The notes: generated by a model not told the origin, from the letters alone. A stretch of 64,000 nucleotides of DNA from Moniliophthora roreri (GCA_001466705.2 LATX02000013.1:124001-188000), one strand, 5' to 3'. Positions 10,537 to 22,556 are shown, counted from the stretch's first letter. Numbers and translations are program-made.

Positions 10537-12165
10537 TCAGGTATAACTAAACATACCAGGCAAGCCATCAATGACCTGATCCCTTAGTACATCCAAAGCT
10601 TCCAACCCTTCTAACGAGCAATGCAGACATATCGAGCAGTCATCAGCTGTCAACTTGCGCACCCGTAGCATGGTAACCTTGAGCATCCCAAGGACATCAC
10701 ATGGGCTCCCGCTATGTCTCCGTATCTGATTTTCCGCATATGAACAAGCTGAAAGCCAGACACGCCGCCATGTATTCTTACATGACGAATGCAAGTCGTG
10801 AGGTAAATGTTTATCGCTTTCGCTGCTGTTGGCAGAGGCTCGCCGTGAAGATCTCAGCTTCTTGCTACTACGTTTCGATGACGGTGGCGAGGAAGCACTG
10901 GCTTCATGTGACTGCGTACGAAGCTCGGGGGCATTGTTCTTGGTCTTCTTCCACAGCTGGGTAAGGGAGTGATGTGCAGCAAGGAACTCCATGCGTTCCT
11001 CTATCGCCATCTCATAAGGGAATAGGGGCTGTGGTGGTGAAAACGTGTTGTGTGGTGGGGGTTGTTCAAACTGCGGAAGGTTGATCAACATGCGGTAGTG
11101 CACGGCACCGAGCAGTATATCGATCATTTTGTGCGAACGATGATGACGTTTCATGACCCTGATCAGGGCTGAGCCCGGAACATAGTCACACCAGAGCACT
11201 TTGGTGATAAGCTGTTGGACGAGGAGGTCAAGGAGGCGGTGGTGTTGGGTTTTTAATGAGATCTCCATGATCCGACCGTAGAGTACGTCTGGATCTATGT
11301 GTTTGGAAGATGATAACCCGTTCCCTAGAGTGACAAGCGTTATTGAGGATGAAGTAGAGATTGAGGATGTCGGGGTGTTGAGGGCAGTGAATGGTTCAAA
11401 TGATGAATGAAGGAGAGTGTAATAGATCTTTTCAACCGCCCAGTGTTGGAAAGTTGGGTAAGAATACTCGCTTGCGAGCTCAGCTATGTTGAGTAAACGA
11501 GGAAGTGGAACATCATGAAGGTGTGTGTAATGTTGGTTCTCCAATTCTGAGAATTGAGATCCGAAATGAAAATCTGGCGGACTAGGCGAAGGAGTCGATA
11601 AGGAGACACCCCGACGGAGAAGGAGCAAAGACGTACAGTGTGTGGAGTGCCCAAAGTAAGTCCCGGAAGCGTTCAACATCACCCGGAAGCGCAAGCGTTT
11701 CCGAGCCCTTCCTACGACCAAACCACAGTCGTTTCGAGAACACCGAGTTGTCCCTGCAGAGGACAAGCCTGAGAACCTGGATCAATCCCTGTTAGTAAAC
11801 CATCAAGCGAAATATGAGGGAGGTTCGCATACCCTGAAGAGTGTGTCTTCTACTCTCAATAAACAGCATTGATCGTCTCCAGTGGATGAATCGCAAAAGT
11901 ACTCATGGTCCCTTTCGACACCACGCATGCGATCCGACATGTCATCGCTTGAGGCAGTTGAAGACGTAAAATCATCAATGAAACATGTTCTAACAACATC
12001 ATCGACATCATGACGATGACGCGGGCGAGAGGTCTTCAAGTCCTGTGTAGAATTAGATCCATGGTTTCGATGAGGCGCGCGTTGCTTTTGTCGCGACCCG
12101 CGACGAAAGAGCTCCACCAAGAATTGGACTTTGTGCGTGGGGTCAAGCAGATCGATGCGTCCCAT
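10537..12165 (-). CDS. BTB/POZ-like protein
   Basis: Three exons (12165-11833, 11788-11637, 11581-10537) give 509 aa with GT-AG introns of 44 and 55 nt. The exon 1/2 region has LLRVEDTLFR, then SVFSKR, LPGDVERFRDLLWALHTL and LLNIAELASEY. These are the usual steps of the BTB folds that are very abundant in Agaricomycetes. A Ser-rich basic linker (SSKRSSKKLRSSRR) lies near residue 415. The C-terminal part has conserved Cys and Leu but no domain I recognise. The last codons overlap a possible donor (gtatgt), so the true 3' end may differ. Likely a protein-interaction or Cullin-adaptor type protein; no specific role can be inferred. A related gene lies next to it on the same strand. Confidence 0.7.
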
Positions 12166-12686
12166 ATTGAGCTTGAACTAGAAACCACGACACAAAACAG
12201 GACTAGGAAAGAGAAGGATTCAGACCCGATGCGGGAAAGATGGTGTATGTGGGTATGGGGAGGCGGGACTGAAGTTTCCTGGTGAGGGAATTGCCCATAT
12301 ACTGGCCAGTTATCGCAATGCTGCTAATGAACTGGGATCTTACACGTGTGCGAAGCGAGGAGAGACATCCGTTGAAAACGTGTTGAACGCGTTGTGAACG
12401 GAAGGAATTTAGGTTCGTGATAGAATTCAAGTCATAACAGGAAACGAAGCCTCGCGAAGGCGGGCTAGTGCCTGGTCAGGAGCGTCGATTGAACGTTCTT
12501 GTGTATGCAAGATGAAATGATGTTTCTGAATGGAACAGCGGTATGCCTTCGCAAGCACTCGTGCGTGCCAATTTCGGAGAAAAGCGGAAAGGAACAAAGT
12601 CGAAGTTCATAGAAATGTCATACAGCAGGGTTCTGTGACATAGGTGAGCACTAAGAAAACCATAGGCGTCGCATGGCAGACGAACT

Positions 12687-13789
12687 TTATATGTCAAAAT
12701 GGTGGTGCAGATTATGCGAAATGCTTTCGCGCCTTCTCGCAATAGCTTCCAACGCGTTCTCTCTGCACACGGGGGGCATGTATAGCTTGAGCATGGGGTC
12801 CGCACCCAATTGGCTTTGCAATTCGAGTAGCCTCCGCAAGACGTCTACCGGAGCTAAAGAAGACTTGCTGGATGCCAGCGACTTCCAGCTCCAATCGAAA
12901 GATCCCTGACACTTTTTAGGCGACAGGCATTCCTTGGAATGTGCATACCTCGGGGGAGAACGTTGGAGCTGCTCCCAATAAGCCCGTAGCGAGTGGTATC
13001 CGCAAAATACGTGGAGTATCTGGGCACGCGTGAGCTGCGAGTGTATATCAACCCGTAAGCCAATGGATATCAGCGGCTCCATGTCCACCATATGGACATA
13101 ACATGCATGACTGAGGAGATAGCGGAGGCCGTATTTGTGCCCTTTGCATATCGCAGTAACGGGTGACAGTTCACGCCAATGTAGTCGCGAAACCCATTTG
13201 TACTGTATAGCTTGAGAAATGTCGTGTTGTTGATGACGAAGGGCCAGTTTGAGTATACGTATATAGACGCTTTCGGGTGAATGTCGCAGTGTCGGAGGCG
13301 AGTGAGGATTGGGTATCGATAATTGCCTTACTCCATCCATCGTCCATGTCTGTAGGGATAAGTAGCGATACCGTAGCGCCAATTCTGCGATTGATAGTAG
13401 CTTGTTAAGAGGTACGGCGAGCGGGTCTGGCAATGGCCTGGTGGGTACGATCAGCGGTGGGATTCGAATTGTCAGGCTGGACGTCAACGCACTGCGTGAT
13501 GACAGCCGAGAGTAGATCCTTGAACGGTTCCATAGTGTGCCCTTTCAACAGGATAGGATCACAGTTTGTCTTCCCATGCTGCGACGAGAAATGGATGTGA
13601 AATACCACAGAGTTCGCCGAGAGTTTAGACCACACAAGGTTTGGGAGCTGCGAAGAACATAAGTAAGCGAGCACCGAGGTGGGCGCGACTACGCACCTCT
13701 AGCGTAACAGAACCAATAGATACCCATCGTGAGCTCTTGTCGTCAGAAACTGAGAGCGCCACATCCAATCTTTCTGCTTTAAAGGCCAT
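12687..13789 (-). CDS. BTB-like paralog, short N-terminus
   Basis: Three exons (13789-13697, 13647-13493, 13437-12687) make 332 aa with GT-AG introns of 49 and 55 nt. The order mirrors the neighbour at 10537-12165: GHTMEPFKDLL, then PLNKLLSIAELALRYRYLSLQTW, then a helical C-terminal region. The canonical N-terminal BTB strand is short or missing, so an upstream exon may have been missed or lost. I see nothing clear between 13790 and 14250. It probably arose by local duplication with the preceding gene. Confidence 0.65.
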
Positions 13790-14552
13790 TGTCAGTCAAG
13801 AATTATGTCGATGGATATTCGGAAAACTTACCTGCAAGTTTTTAAAGAAATAAAAGAAAGGCTGAGCCACAATAAGGTGATGATGCTGTGGTGATCTGCG
13901 TCATTGTAGCAGTCAAAGAAAAACAAAGAAGTTCGGCTGTGCTGATGGAAGAAAGAAGACAAGGACAAAAAGGTTTAGACGTTGAGCGCCAAGTTGGTTC
14001 GGTATCCACGGTTACCCGTGTCATCGTACACTCTACAAAAGTTTATCTTTCCGGTAAAATGCGATCTGTGATCATTACAAGCAATCTTCCAGAAAAATAT
14101 CCACCGGCAGGACGGAAGTACGGTACACTGTCGACTTCGAAGTTCAAGGAGGTGGACCAGCGACTGGCACGTGTCGTCGAGTGCGCTTTCTTCCGTCCCA
14201 CGATGAGTCTTCACGCGACGCTTGACAAACCCCCCAGAACGATTCAAGCATGAAAGTAGGTCCTTTTAGTTCAAAGTATAAAGCTTATGAGCCTTTGTCT
14301 GGAGTTGCGATCTTAATCCAAAGCGACGTATCACAGGCCTTCCGTACAAGTTTGGCGCAAGTACAAGAGAAAGATCTCATCTCTTCACATGCAGTGACAT
14401 GAATGTTTGGAAGGACGTAAATCATTCAAGTAGTGAGTAGTCGTTTTACGATTTATGCGTTGTTCTTCCTAGTTGCTATGTAGTAACCCACTGTTCCCGG
14501 GAAGCACTACTGAGTCAAAGGTATCTCAAAGATCTTAAACCTCGCGGAGACC

Positions 14553-14560
14553 TATAAAAG
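14553..14560 (+). promoter_or_regulatory. TATA box
   Basis: The motif tataaaag lies 87 bp upstream of the ATG at 14640, followed by a pyrimidine-rich leader. Confidence 0.6.
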
Positions 14561-14639
14561 AAACGTCCATCGCGTCGACTGCATATTCGACATTCCTTCC
14601 ACCTCCAATCTTCTCTCACATTATTCATCATCTCTCAGA

Positions 14640-15142
14640 ATGTCTTCCACTAGCTCCACGCCACGAATCCCGACTCTCTTGGAGCAATTCCGCGCTCTTG
14701 CTCTTTCCGAGGGCCTGAAAAAGAAGAGCAAGGCCTACAAAGAACGGCGCAAGGAATTCCTCTCAGAGCAGGTCCAAGCTGGCTTCATCCAATCCTTCGG
14801 CGCCAACGCCAGCAGCCTTGACAACTGGACAAAATTACTCGCTACAATCGGTATAGAGGGGGCGTCCGAATTCACCAGCATTAAACAATGCAAAGCAGTC
14901 AGTAATGTGCACGTTGAGGGGCTTTTAATGTTGATGTGACTTTATAGGCACTGGAAGGACGTTACATCAATCTAGTAGATCTCGTTGACGCTGGAAGGCG
15001 TGGGACAGTCATCACCACGCCGAATCCTTTCCCGTCTCGAAAAGCGCTTGCAAATTACATTAAGCGCTCAAACAAGGTCTTTCCCAGGGATAAGGCCAAA
15101 GCCAACCCTCTTCTAAGGCAATTCTTGATCGTCGTGAATTGA
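14640..15142 (+). CDS. Small basidiomycete protein, tandem copy 1
   Basis: Two exons (14640-14897, 14948-15142) give 150 aa. The donor is gtcagt. The protein starts with PTLLEQFRALALSEGL, then a basic stretch (KKKSKAYKERRKEF), LDNWTKLLATIGIEGA, YINLVDLVDAGRRG and a C-terminal NYIKRSNKVFPRDKAKANPL. This layout is common in Agaricomycete genomes as short uncharacterised proteins, often in many copies. The function is unknown. It is basic and has no signal peptide. The next gene downstream is its paralog in the same orientation. Confidence 0.8.
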
Positions 15143-15431
15143 TTTCACCTCATGTATCTGTTTTGTGAGTGGTTTCGATCAGAAGTCTTTCACCCTGCAC
15201 TCTTACTAATGAATGCATTACCCAGTGACTTCCTTTTTGTTCTCAACATCAGAGCGCCAAAGTTGTTATATCTGACGTTGGACCCACTATATCACAGATT
15301 GCTTCTTGTACCCACGAACTTAATCTCAAAGGATATGAACTTTATCTTGCTACGCATGTGCACCCGAACGTGACCGCTTCTGTGCTGCCTCATAAATATC
15401 ACACCTAACCGAGGGTCCTGTTCGCACCCCC

Positions 15432-16043
15432 ATGTCTACCTCCCCCGTTCCTACTCTTCTCGAATCTTTTCGTATCCTCGCCCTCAGCGAGGGTTTAACC
15501 AATCGAAAGTCACAGGCCTATAAAGACAGGAGAAGACTATGGCTTGCGCAAGCCGTCACCGAAGGGTTCATTGCTCAATTCGGTGTGGACGTCCATAAGC
15601 TAGACAATTGGAAGAAGCTGTGTACCACCATCGGGATCGAAGGGGCGAGTGACTTTACGAGCGTTCAGCAGTGTCAGGAGGTGCGTACCCTACGCCTGTG
15701 GCGCATATCACTCACGATCATTTTCCCAGTCTCTAAAGGGGAAATATATCAACCTCGTGGATCTCGTTGATGCTGCGAATGCTAATAAAGTGATCAGCAA
15801 ACCGAACCCGTTTCCGAATCCCAAGAAACTGGCGAGGTATATCGTCAGAACACAGAAGATTTATCCTCTCGAACGGGCAAAGCACAATCCACTCCTTTGT
15901 CAATTCCTCATCAGTGTTTCGGCGAACCTCGGTCGTAAAAAGAAAGGAAAGAAGAAAAACGCCCAGAATAAGCCAGGTACGAATTGCATGTGCCCGACTA
16001 CGTTCAAGTTGCTGACTTGGTCTTAGCCACTGCGACGACCTAA
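15432..16043 (+). CDS. Small basidiomycete protein, tandem copy 2
   Basis: Three exons (15432-15680, 15730-15976, 16027-16043) give 170 aa. It aligns along its whole length with the gene at 14640-15142: PTLLESFRILALSEGL, LDNWKKLCTTIGIEGA, YINLVDLVDAANANK and a final FLIS. The first intron position is shared. It differs by a lysine-rich tail (GRKKKGKKKNAQNKP) and an extra tiny last exon that encodes only a few residues. It could be a nuclear or nucleic-acid-binding protein because of the basic tail, but that is a guess. Confidence 0.75.
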
Positions 16044-16242
16044 TCGGAGAAACGGTCCGAACCAATCTGGATACCATATCCATATGTACAATTATTCAAG
16101 TCCATGACAAAGGTCATTTTGACCATTTGACCATCAGATCTCTAGTAATTAGTTTGTTCAACCGCTTTTCTAGCCACGGGATACTCGGCGGCTTTCCCTC
16201 CAGGCAGGGCCGCTTTCGTAGTTTCATTATACAGAATGTATA

Positions 16243-17995
16243 CTATTCCTCCAGATGTCGGGGCGAGCTGTCTGCTGGTGACAATTCAACAACAAGAGAC
16301 CTTCTTACTTTTTCGGCATTCTTTCCGAAGTATCGCTCCGTCATGAGGCTCCAACTATCGGAGAGTGAGTAGTGATGTTGGGGGCTCGGCTCAAGCCCTG
16401 AAGCCAGGCCTGACCGAGCCGAGCCCTACTGTAGGGCTTCGACCGGGCTCAGGGCTCGGGCTTGAGCCCTAGACGATATGATGGAAAGTGCAGCCCGTAG
16501 GCAAGTGATACCCAAAAGCCCTGGCCTAAGCCGGGCCCTGCCTATGGCTCGGGCTTCTGGCGGCTCAAGGCTCGGGCTCGATGTTTGGTGAGCCTGAGCC
16601 CTCTCCATCAGCAAAAACCATGTAGTGCTATAATGAGTTCCCCGGGGCTTATAATCGACCTGCAGGGTACTATAACCCTTGAAACCAGTCATAACCCCCA
16701 CCAACCAGACCAAAACCAGGTTATAATCCCCCGGAGCTAGGTTATAACACTTTCCGGTTTTTGCTGATGTCAAGCCAGGCCTAAGCCCGGGGCTTTGAGC
16801 CGAGCCGAGCCCGCAACATCACTAAGAGTGAGTCAATGCCTGAGGGTAGAGACCGGTAAAAGCAAATGTCACTTACATGGCATTACCTCGCACCCAGTGG
16901 CTATATGCTTCCAGAGCACGTAGGGCATCTCGAAATGTGTTTGCAGAGTCCTCGTCTTTAGCATCACGAGCAAGGTCCTCGATGGCACGCTGGCTTTCTT
17001 GCAGATTAGAGAGCAACGTCTTGCAGAGACATCCCACATAGTCCGAGGCCTCTTGGAGCCCAATTTTCCTTGCCTTCATTACAACTGTCACAATATTGGA
17101 GGTTCCGTATCCCCTCGCCTGCTGTACATTATAAGAGTAGAGATCCTGTATCGTAATGAGCTTGCAAACGCATCGGAACCAAATGCTAATATTTCACGAC
17201 GTACATTCGCCAATCCGACCAAGTCGACTGCAGCATCATGCCCTCTGCGGAAAATTTCCAGACGGTGAACACAGTCGGGGAGATCCATATCCAGGAAACA
17301 TTCAGCCAAGTCGAAGCAGGGCCGTACACCACCGCGGCCGTTCCTTTTCCGGAGTGACAGGTAGCCTGCAATAGAGAGAACTTCTCCTTGGGCACGAAGC
17401 TCGGCTTCTTCGGAGAACGCAAAGAATGTCTCGTGGCAGTGTTCCATGAATCGCCTACTTGTCTCTGGTCCAGCCTTGGAGAGATGGTTGATGCGAAAAC
17501 TGCAGAATGTTCCCGTTACTATAAGACCGTTAAGTGGGGCTAATCGTAAGTTCTTATTCTGTTACCATACGGCAAAGAGGTGTTCCGTCGTTGTATTCGG
17601 GATCGCGCAAAGTGCGACAGACAGTCTCGGCAGTTCTACTTGCACCGCTACCCGTTTCTGCATCAGTTACTTCATCGGCGAACCACAGGATGTTGACCTG
17701 CGAGAATCGAGTGAATGAATGGCGAAGCGCAAGCGAGAGCTCTCACCAAGTCCATGACCGCACGTAGCCCCTCCCGGTCGAGTTGGGGGTAACAGTACGA
17801 ACTACTCAGTTCGAACTCGCACTTCTCATAGAAGGCCTTCATCTTTGGACCAAACGTGACATTTGTGTACTGAGCAACCCAGCGTCGAGATTCCTGGCGT
17901 GCCATCTCGTGGTGAGGGTTTATACCACCGTCAGGGAGGGCAGAGAACATTTCGAGGTCGGGAAGCGTGAAAGTGAGAACTGTGGCTCGGCCCAT
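16243..17995 (-). pseudogene. Class I terpene synthase copy 1, probably impaired
   Basis: Five exons line up with the intact sibling at 19540-20819: 17995-17747, 17697-17558, 17499-17205, 17145-16877 and 16354-16243. The first and last introns and exons 2 and 5 match in size. Exon 1 has FTLPDLE and NPHHEMARQESRRW; exon 2 has the Asp-rich motif (ADEVTD); exon 4 has the NSE region and EAYSHWVRGNA. Three faults stand out. The donor of intron 2 reads ga|ataaga where gtaaga is expected; unspliced, the frame stops one codon later. The NSE triad reads NDLYSYNVQ, so the metal-binding Glu has become Gln. A 455-bp MITE sits in the last intron. If spliced normally it would be 354 aa, a typical mushroom sesquiterpene-type synthase. 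Confidence 0.8.
16370..16824. mobile_element. hAT-type MITE, 455 bp, inside a terpene synthase intron
   Basis: The ends are TAGTGATGTTG and CAACATCACTA. The 8-bp target duplication agagtgag flanks both (16362-16369 and 16825-16832). Subterminal repeats of ggctcgggct type follow. There is no coding capacity. Removing it restores an intron of about 60 nt with donor gtaagtg and acceptor ccgatag. Its interior contains ttataaccc-like clusters. Confidence 0.9.
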
Positions 17996-18433
17996 ATTAC
18001 AGAGTGGGTAGTGACTGGGATTGAATGGGGTTGCAAGGGAGCTCGATTGGAGTGTATATATCTACGAAAAAATATATGAATACATTACAGAACTAAGAAA
18101 AGTATGGTACTTGCCCGATCGTACTAGTGTGGGCCCAGTTGTCATCAAATGAGAATCCTCCTCAGTGGCTCATCATTTCATAGTCGTTCCTGCTTGGGAA
18201 TCAATGATGCCCGGATAACAATGAGGCAGGGGTCGAAGGGTATAACTCGATCTTGATAACAATGATTTCCAGCGAGAAGGCCGGCGCCTCCGGTCAATTA
18301 ATAGCGCCTTCCAAGCACTAGTCACTCGCTGCAAAATTCCCCCTTCCATTATGACAGCAGTCACTCGATGAATCCCCTATAAGCAGCAGGCATGTTGTGT
18401 AGTTATGGTGAGATCAGTGCTGTTGGCTTCCAC
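17996..18433. other. Upstream region of terpene synthase copy 1
   Basis: An AT-rich tatatat stretch near 18054-18080 could be the TATA region of the minus-strand synthase. I see nothing else. Confidence 0.3.
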
Positions 18434-19097
18434 TAGACCTGTAACCGGCCCCTAGTGACGAGCAAGCTTAGTACTAGGGACCTGTCGATCTGGGTTTGAA
18501 TTGGCTCAGGGAGACATTTTAGGAGTTTGCCGAAGCCTCAACAATCCTTTTATGGTTGACCATGTCATCTTTTTTCACGTCATCTGTCATCTCTTTCTCG
18601 TCAGCCACAGAATCCTGTTATTTCTGCCAAGGAAAAGCCTGAGAGAAGCAAGTAGTGAGTAATTTGACCACATTTGAGCCCCTAAGGATGCCCAAAACCT
18701 AGAAAAAATATGACCCAAAAAATTTTTTAAGGACCTCAGGACTGAACCAACCGACCATCATCGTGTTCGGGATCCGCGGCCCGCTGCCCCCTTGGAATAT
18801 ATACAGGTGTGTTGTGATACTGTGTTTTGGGCATTTGGGGTCCGAATTCTACATCTACGGGTTAATAGAAGAGTGCATGTATCAATCCTAAACATATTTG
18901 TGTATTTTAGTCGCTGTATAGTCCAAAGAGCTCGAAAAATTCACTGTTGAAGGAAATTGGGCTTGCAATGGTGTCATCACATTTGACACACCAAATCCCA
19001 AAAAGGAATGTTTGAGGTTCGGCAAATCCCTAAACCCAGTTCGACAGGCCCCTTAGTACTCAGTTTGCTCGTCACGTAGGGGCTTGTCACAGGCCTA
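18434..19097. mobile_element. hAT-type non-autonomous element, 664 bp
   Basis: Imperfect terminal inverted repeats of about 65 bp start TAGACCTGT at the left and TAGGCCTGT (complement) at the right. They share gtgacgagcaa and cctgtcga. The duplication ggcttccac flanks the element at 18425-18433 and 19098-19106; 8 bp of it fit hAT insertion. It has no transposase. It lies between the two terpene synthase genes. Confidence 0.9.
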
Positions 19098-19539
19098 GGC
19101 TTCCACGGACATCATGGCATTGACGCAATGGAAAATCTCGATTCTCCATTACGAAGCACAAAAAGCCGCGACGCGACAGACGCATGTGCATTGTGTAGTC
19201 TTGGAAAGGCATAGTATCGACCGGAGATAATGTATTTCGTATTCTCATCATCATGGGGTCCTCAGGTAAATCCAGGGTTGCTGAAATTCGGGAAGACCTT
19301 CATAGGCCGCAGCGTTCAACGTTAAACTGCCTTCAATAGTTAGAGGGGTCAGAGACGTTGGAGTATGGAACTCACCAGCTCCACCTTTCGACCAAGTTCG
19401 CATTCATGATCGTTCACGGTTAAATGTTGCGAGCTAGGTCATGCAGTGCTGGCGCAGCAGGCGCTTCCATAGTCGGCAATCGTCGAGGACAACGAAGATC
19501 AGAATTTTCATCGTGACTGTAAACACATGTTACTCTGTG

Positions 19540-20819
19540 CTACTGCTCCAAAGATCGGGATACACTGTTCGCTGGCCACAGTACAACGACCAGAGAGCTT
19601 TGAATCTTTTTCTTATCTCTTCCGAAATACCGCTCTGTTTCGAAACTCCATCTGCAAAGAAGTCAGCAACCGCCGGACATGCTAAGATCAAAAGATACCT
19701 ACTCAGCGTTTCCTCGCACCCAGTGACCATAAGCTTCCAAGCCACGGAGGGCATCTCGGAGTACATTCACAGAGGCCCCATCCGTGTTATAGGCCAGCTT
19801 TTGAATTTCCCGCTGGCTCGCTTGGAAAATGTCGAATAGCTTCCTGCACAGCGATCCCACATAATCAGAGGCTTCTTGAAGCCCGAGCCCCTTCTCCTTC
19901 ATCACCACTGTCATGATATTGGAACTGGGATATCCCCTTGCCTGCTCCGCGTTGTACGAGTAGACGTCCTGATTCGGCGTGAGTATTGAGAATTGACTCC
20001 CGAACATAATTCTGCGACTTACATTGGTCAAACAAACCAGGTCGACTGCAGCTTCGTATGCCTTGCGAAAGTCAGGGAGACGATAAACAGACTCGGGGAG
20101 ATCAAGACCCATAAAACATTCGGCCAAGTCAAAGCAATTTCTCACACTTCCGTTCTCTCTGCGAAGTGTAAGATAGTCGTTGATGGAAAGAATCACTCTG
20201 CGTGCACGGAGCTCTGCTTCATCGGAGAACGCAAAAAAAGTCTTTCGACAATGCTCGATAAATCGCCGGGTAGTCTCTGGCCCAGCACGAGAAAGGTGAT
20301 TGACGCGAAAGCTGTACAGGATTCCCGTTAGTTTCCGGCCATCACATGGAACAAGGGATAGAAAAACCGTACTCTGTGATCATACGACAAAGGGATGTTC
20401 CGTCGTTGTAACAGGGGTCGCGTAAGGTACGACAGACGATCTCAGCGGTTTGTCCTGCATCCTTGCCGGTTTCTGTATCCGTCAGTTCATCGAGGTACCA
20501 CAAGATGTTGGCCTGCAAAGAATGAGTGACCTGGAGTGAAGCTTGGAGTAAAAGTAGCTGCTCTGACCCAGTCCACGACCGCACGTAATCCTTCATAATC
20601 GAGTTGAGGGTAACAGTACGACATGCACAGTTCAAACTCGCAATTCTCGAAAAACGCTGTCATCTTGGGGCCAAATGTGGTTTCGGTGTATTCTGCAAAC
20701 CAGCGTCGGGATTCCTCGCGAGCTGCTTCGTGGTAAGGGTTTCTGCCCCAGTTGGGAAGAATGGAGAACATTCCCTCAAGGTCGGGAAGAGTGAATGAGG
20801 GAGAACTGGTGTAGACCAT
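19540..20819 (-). CDS. Class I terpene synthase copy 2 (intact)
   Basis: Five exons (20819-20568, 20512-20373, 20311-20023, 19968-19703, 19651-19540) give 352 aa with GT-AG introns throughout. It begins with the family signature FTLPDLE and NPYHEAAREESRRW. WYLDELTDTETG carries the Asp-rich metal motif (DELTD). NDVYSYNAEQARG, split by an intron after Asn, carries the N-S-E triad. GHWVRGNAEW and RYFG form the C-terminal part. The length and layout match mushroom sesquiterpene synthases. It would cyclise FPP, or possibly accept a diphosphate made by the nearby class II cyclase. Residues 84-110, the class I pocket, look complete. It is the functional member of a local family with one impaired copy and one stub. 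Confidence 0.9.
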
Positions 20820-20963
20820 ATTGATGTGCTGTGTCTTCTATTGAGTGAAGTTGCAAGCAACGTATTTCAAGTATTTCGACGCGCAAACCTATGAAAACAT
20901 AAGTAAAAGTGATTGTGTCAGAATTCAAAGTAAATCAGCACCTACTCAATTGGTGGCTCCCAA

Positions 20964-22268
20964 TTATCGCGAAGTCCTTCTGCGAGCTTGAGCTGTTCTG
21001 CAGGAGGACTTATATAGCATTCCGATTCCCGAGTCCCGGAAATACCAATAGATTAGACATTGTTTATCTCGCCAGCTTCCAACGCCACACCGTTTCAGAC
21101 TGAACTGATTCACCAAAATCATACGGTGGCATTTCTTCATGCTTCCAACCGCAGACCTCTGTATTCGGGGAGTGAATGTCCACCTGCGCCGCTCTTCAAG
21201 CTCATAGGTAGCTGGAATATCAGGTACAATTGAGAAGTCGACGAAACGCATCAACAGCTGTCCTCTTGAGCATCAGCGCTGAACTATTTACAGCATTGCA
21301 AACGCACCTGACGCCCGCTAAGAAGGATCGTCCCGTCGGAAGATTATCGATCTATTTATACCTCTTGCGAGTATTTGACATCATTGTTAAAAGTATGACG
21401 ACAGGTACCAATTCGAGGAACGAGATCGGTACCAGGTTCCAACCGAGCGTAGCTGGGCAGACCACTGACTTCCGCACCGCTGCAGTCAACCGTCTCCTAA
21501 GACCCCTGAGGGTCCTGTTATCAGCTGGGGGAGAGGTCAGCTAGTGAGGCAGATTTAGCAGCGGTTTCGAGCCTGCGAAAGCTCTTATCAGGGGGCTACC
21601 GCTACCCCTACCGCCTGCACTTCCAACTCTGTTTAGGGATACTACCACTGAGCCTATATACCCAGAAGGAGTCCGAAACACTGGAAAGACCTCGGACCGG
21701 AGGACTTCTCCTCTCACGCTATCCGAGCAGCTGACCGGGACTACTGCCTCTGCCATCAGCAAGTCCAGCTTCTTGACCTTCCGAGAGGGTGGTTTACGGT
21801 TGGGAGGACTGATCTTGCGGGATGGAGCTTCATCCCAGCCCTTCGGCCCACAGACAAGATCAGAGGGACAGGGGCGGGTGGGTTTCCCCGATCCGCGCCT
21901 GATATTTGTCGGTTCCATGCAGCGAAGACGAGGTTGGAGTCTGGTCAAAAGTCGGATCTGTAATCTGTCGGACGAAAAGAAAAACTTACCTATTCCTACT
22001 GGGCATCTACAAGTTCCTCCGCATCCTTCAGATTCAAGTTACGTGCGGATCCTTCACCCCCCTTGGTTCTCGAAGTCCCATGGCACGGTTTTAGAATGGG
22101 GTATTATCTTTGGGTATTAGGGCGGGTCGTAATGATGACTGAAGCAAGGAAAGTTGTGCGGGGTGCGGCGTGGGAGGTTAGCACAGCCATCGCTTCTACC
22201 TGACAACTTTTGAGAGCGCCCAACGACTATTAGAATGACCATCATGAACGTTAAATTCTATGTGTATA
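20964..22268. other. Unassigned region with possible coding relics
   Basis: On the minus strand near 20950-21180, fragments such as ISPPAEQLKLAEGLRDNWEPPIE and CGWKHEEMPPYDFGESVQSE look coding-like, but I cannot join them into a gene or name a family. ORFs on both strands at 21230-22120 overlap each other and show no domain. Confidence 0.35.
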
Positions 22269-22412
22269 TCACTGCTCTAAAGGTCTAGACACGTTCTCCA
22301 ACGGTAACAAGAAAACGCCACCCCAAAATAGCGTCCATCTGCGGAAAGTTGTCAGCGGTTGTCAAGGATACTCAGCATTCCCCTGCACCCAGTGATCATG
22401 AGGGCGTCCGGG
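22269..22412 (-). pseudogene. C-terminal stub of a third class I terpene synthase
   Basis: The minus strand repeats the end of copy 2: a stretch equivalent to HWV-GNAE with its donor (gctgagta), the acceptor gcag|atgg, then shortened RYFG-like sequence and a final VSRPLEQ stop that matches VSRSLEQ. Most of exon 5 is deleted. Upstream exons are gone, and the 10-bp tandem array begins where they would be. Confidence 0.75.
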
Positions 22413-22430
22413 AATCCAGGAGAACGAGTC

Positions 22431-22556
22431 GGGCCGAGTTGGTGCGAGTTGGTGCGAGTTGGTGCGAGTCGGTGCGAGTTGGTGCGAGTTGGTGCGAGTC
22501 GGTGTGAGTCGGTGCGAGTCGGTGCGAGTTAGGTCGAGTTAGGTCGAGTTAGTGCG
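22431..22556. repeat. 10-bp tandem array
   Basis: About twelve units of ggtgcgagtt and close variants run in perfect 10-bp register. It is CpG-rich, unlike the island that starts about 300 bp later. Confidence 0.9.

Noticed and set aside
21541..21948. 135-aa minus ORF rich in Pro, Arg and Gly
   Set aside because: It overlaps a plus ORF of similar quality and has no recognisable family or intron support.
22431..22556. CRISPR-like array
   Set aside because: Contiguous 10-bp units without spacers in a eukaryotic genome; a plain tandem repeat.
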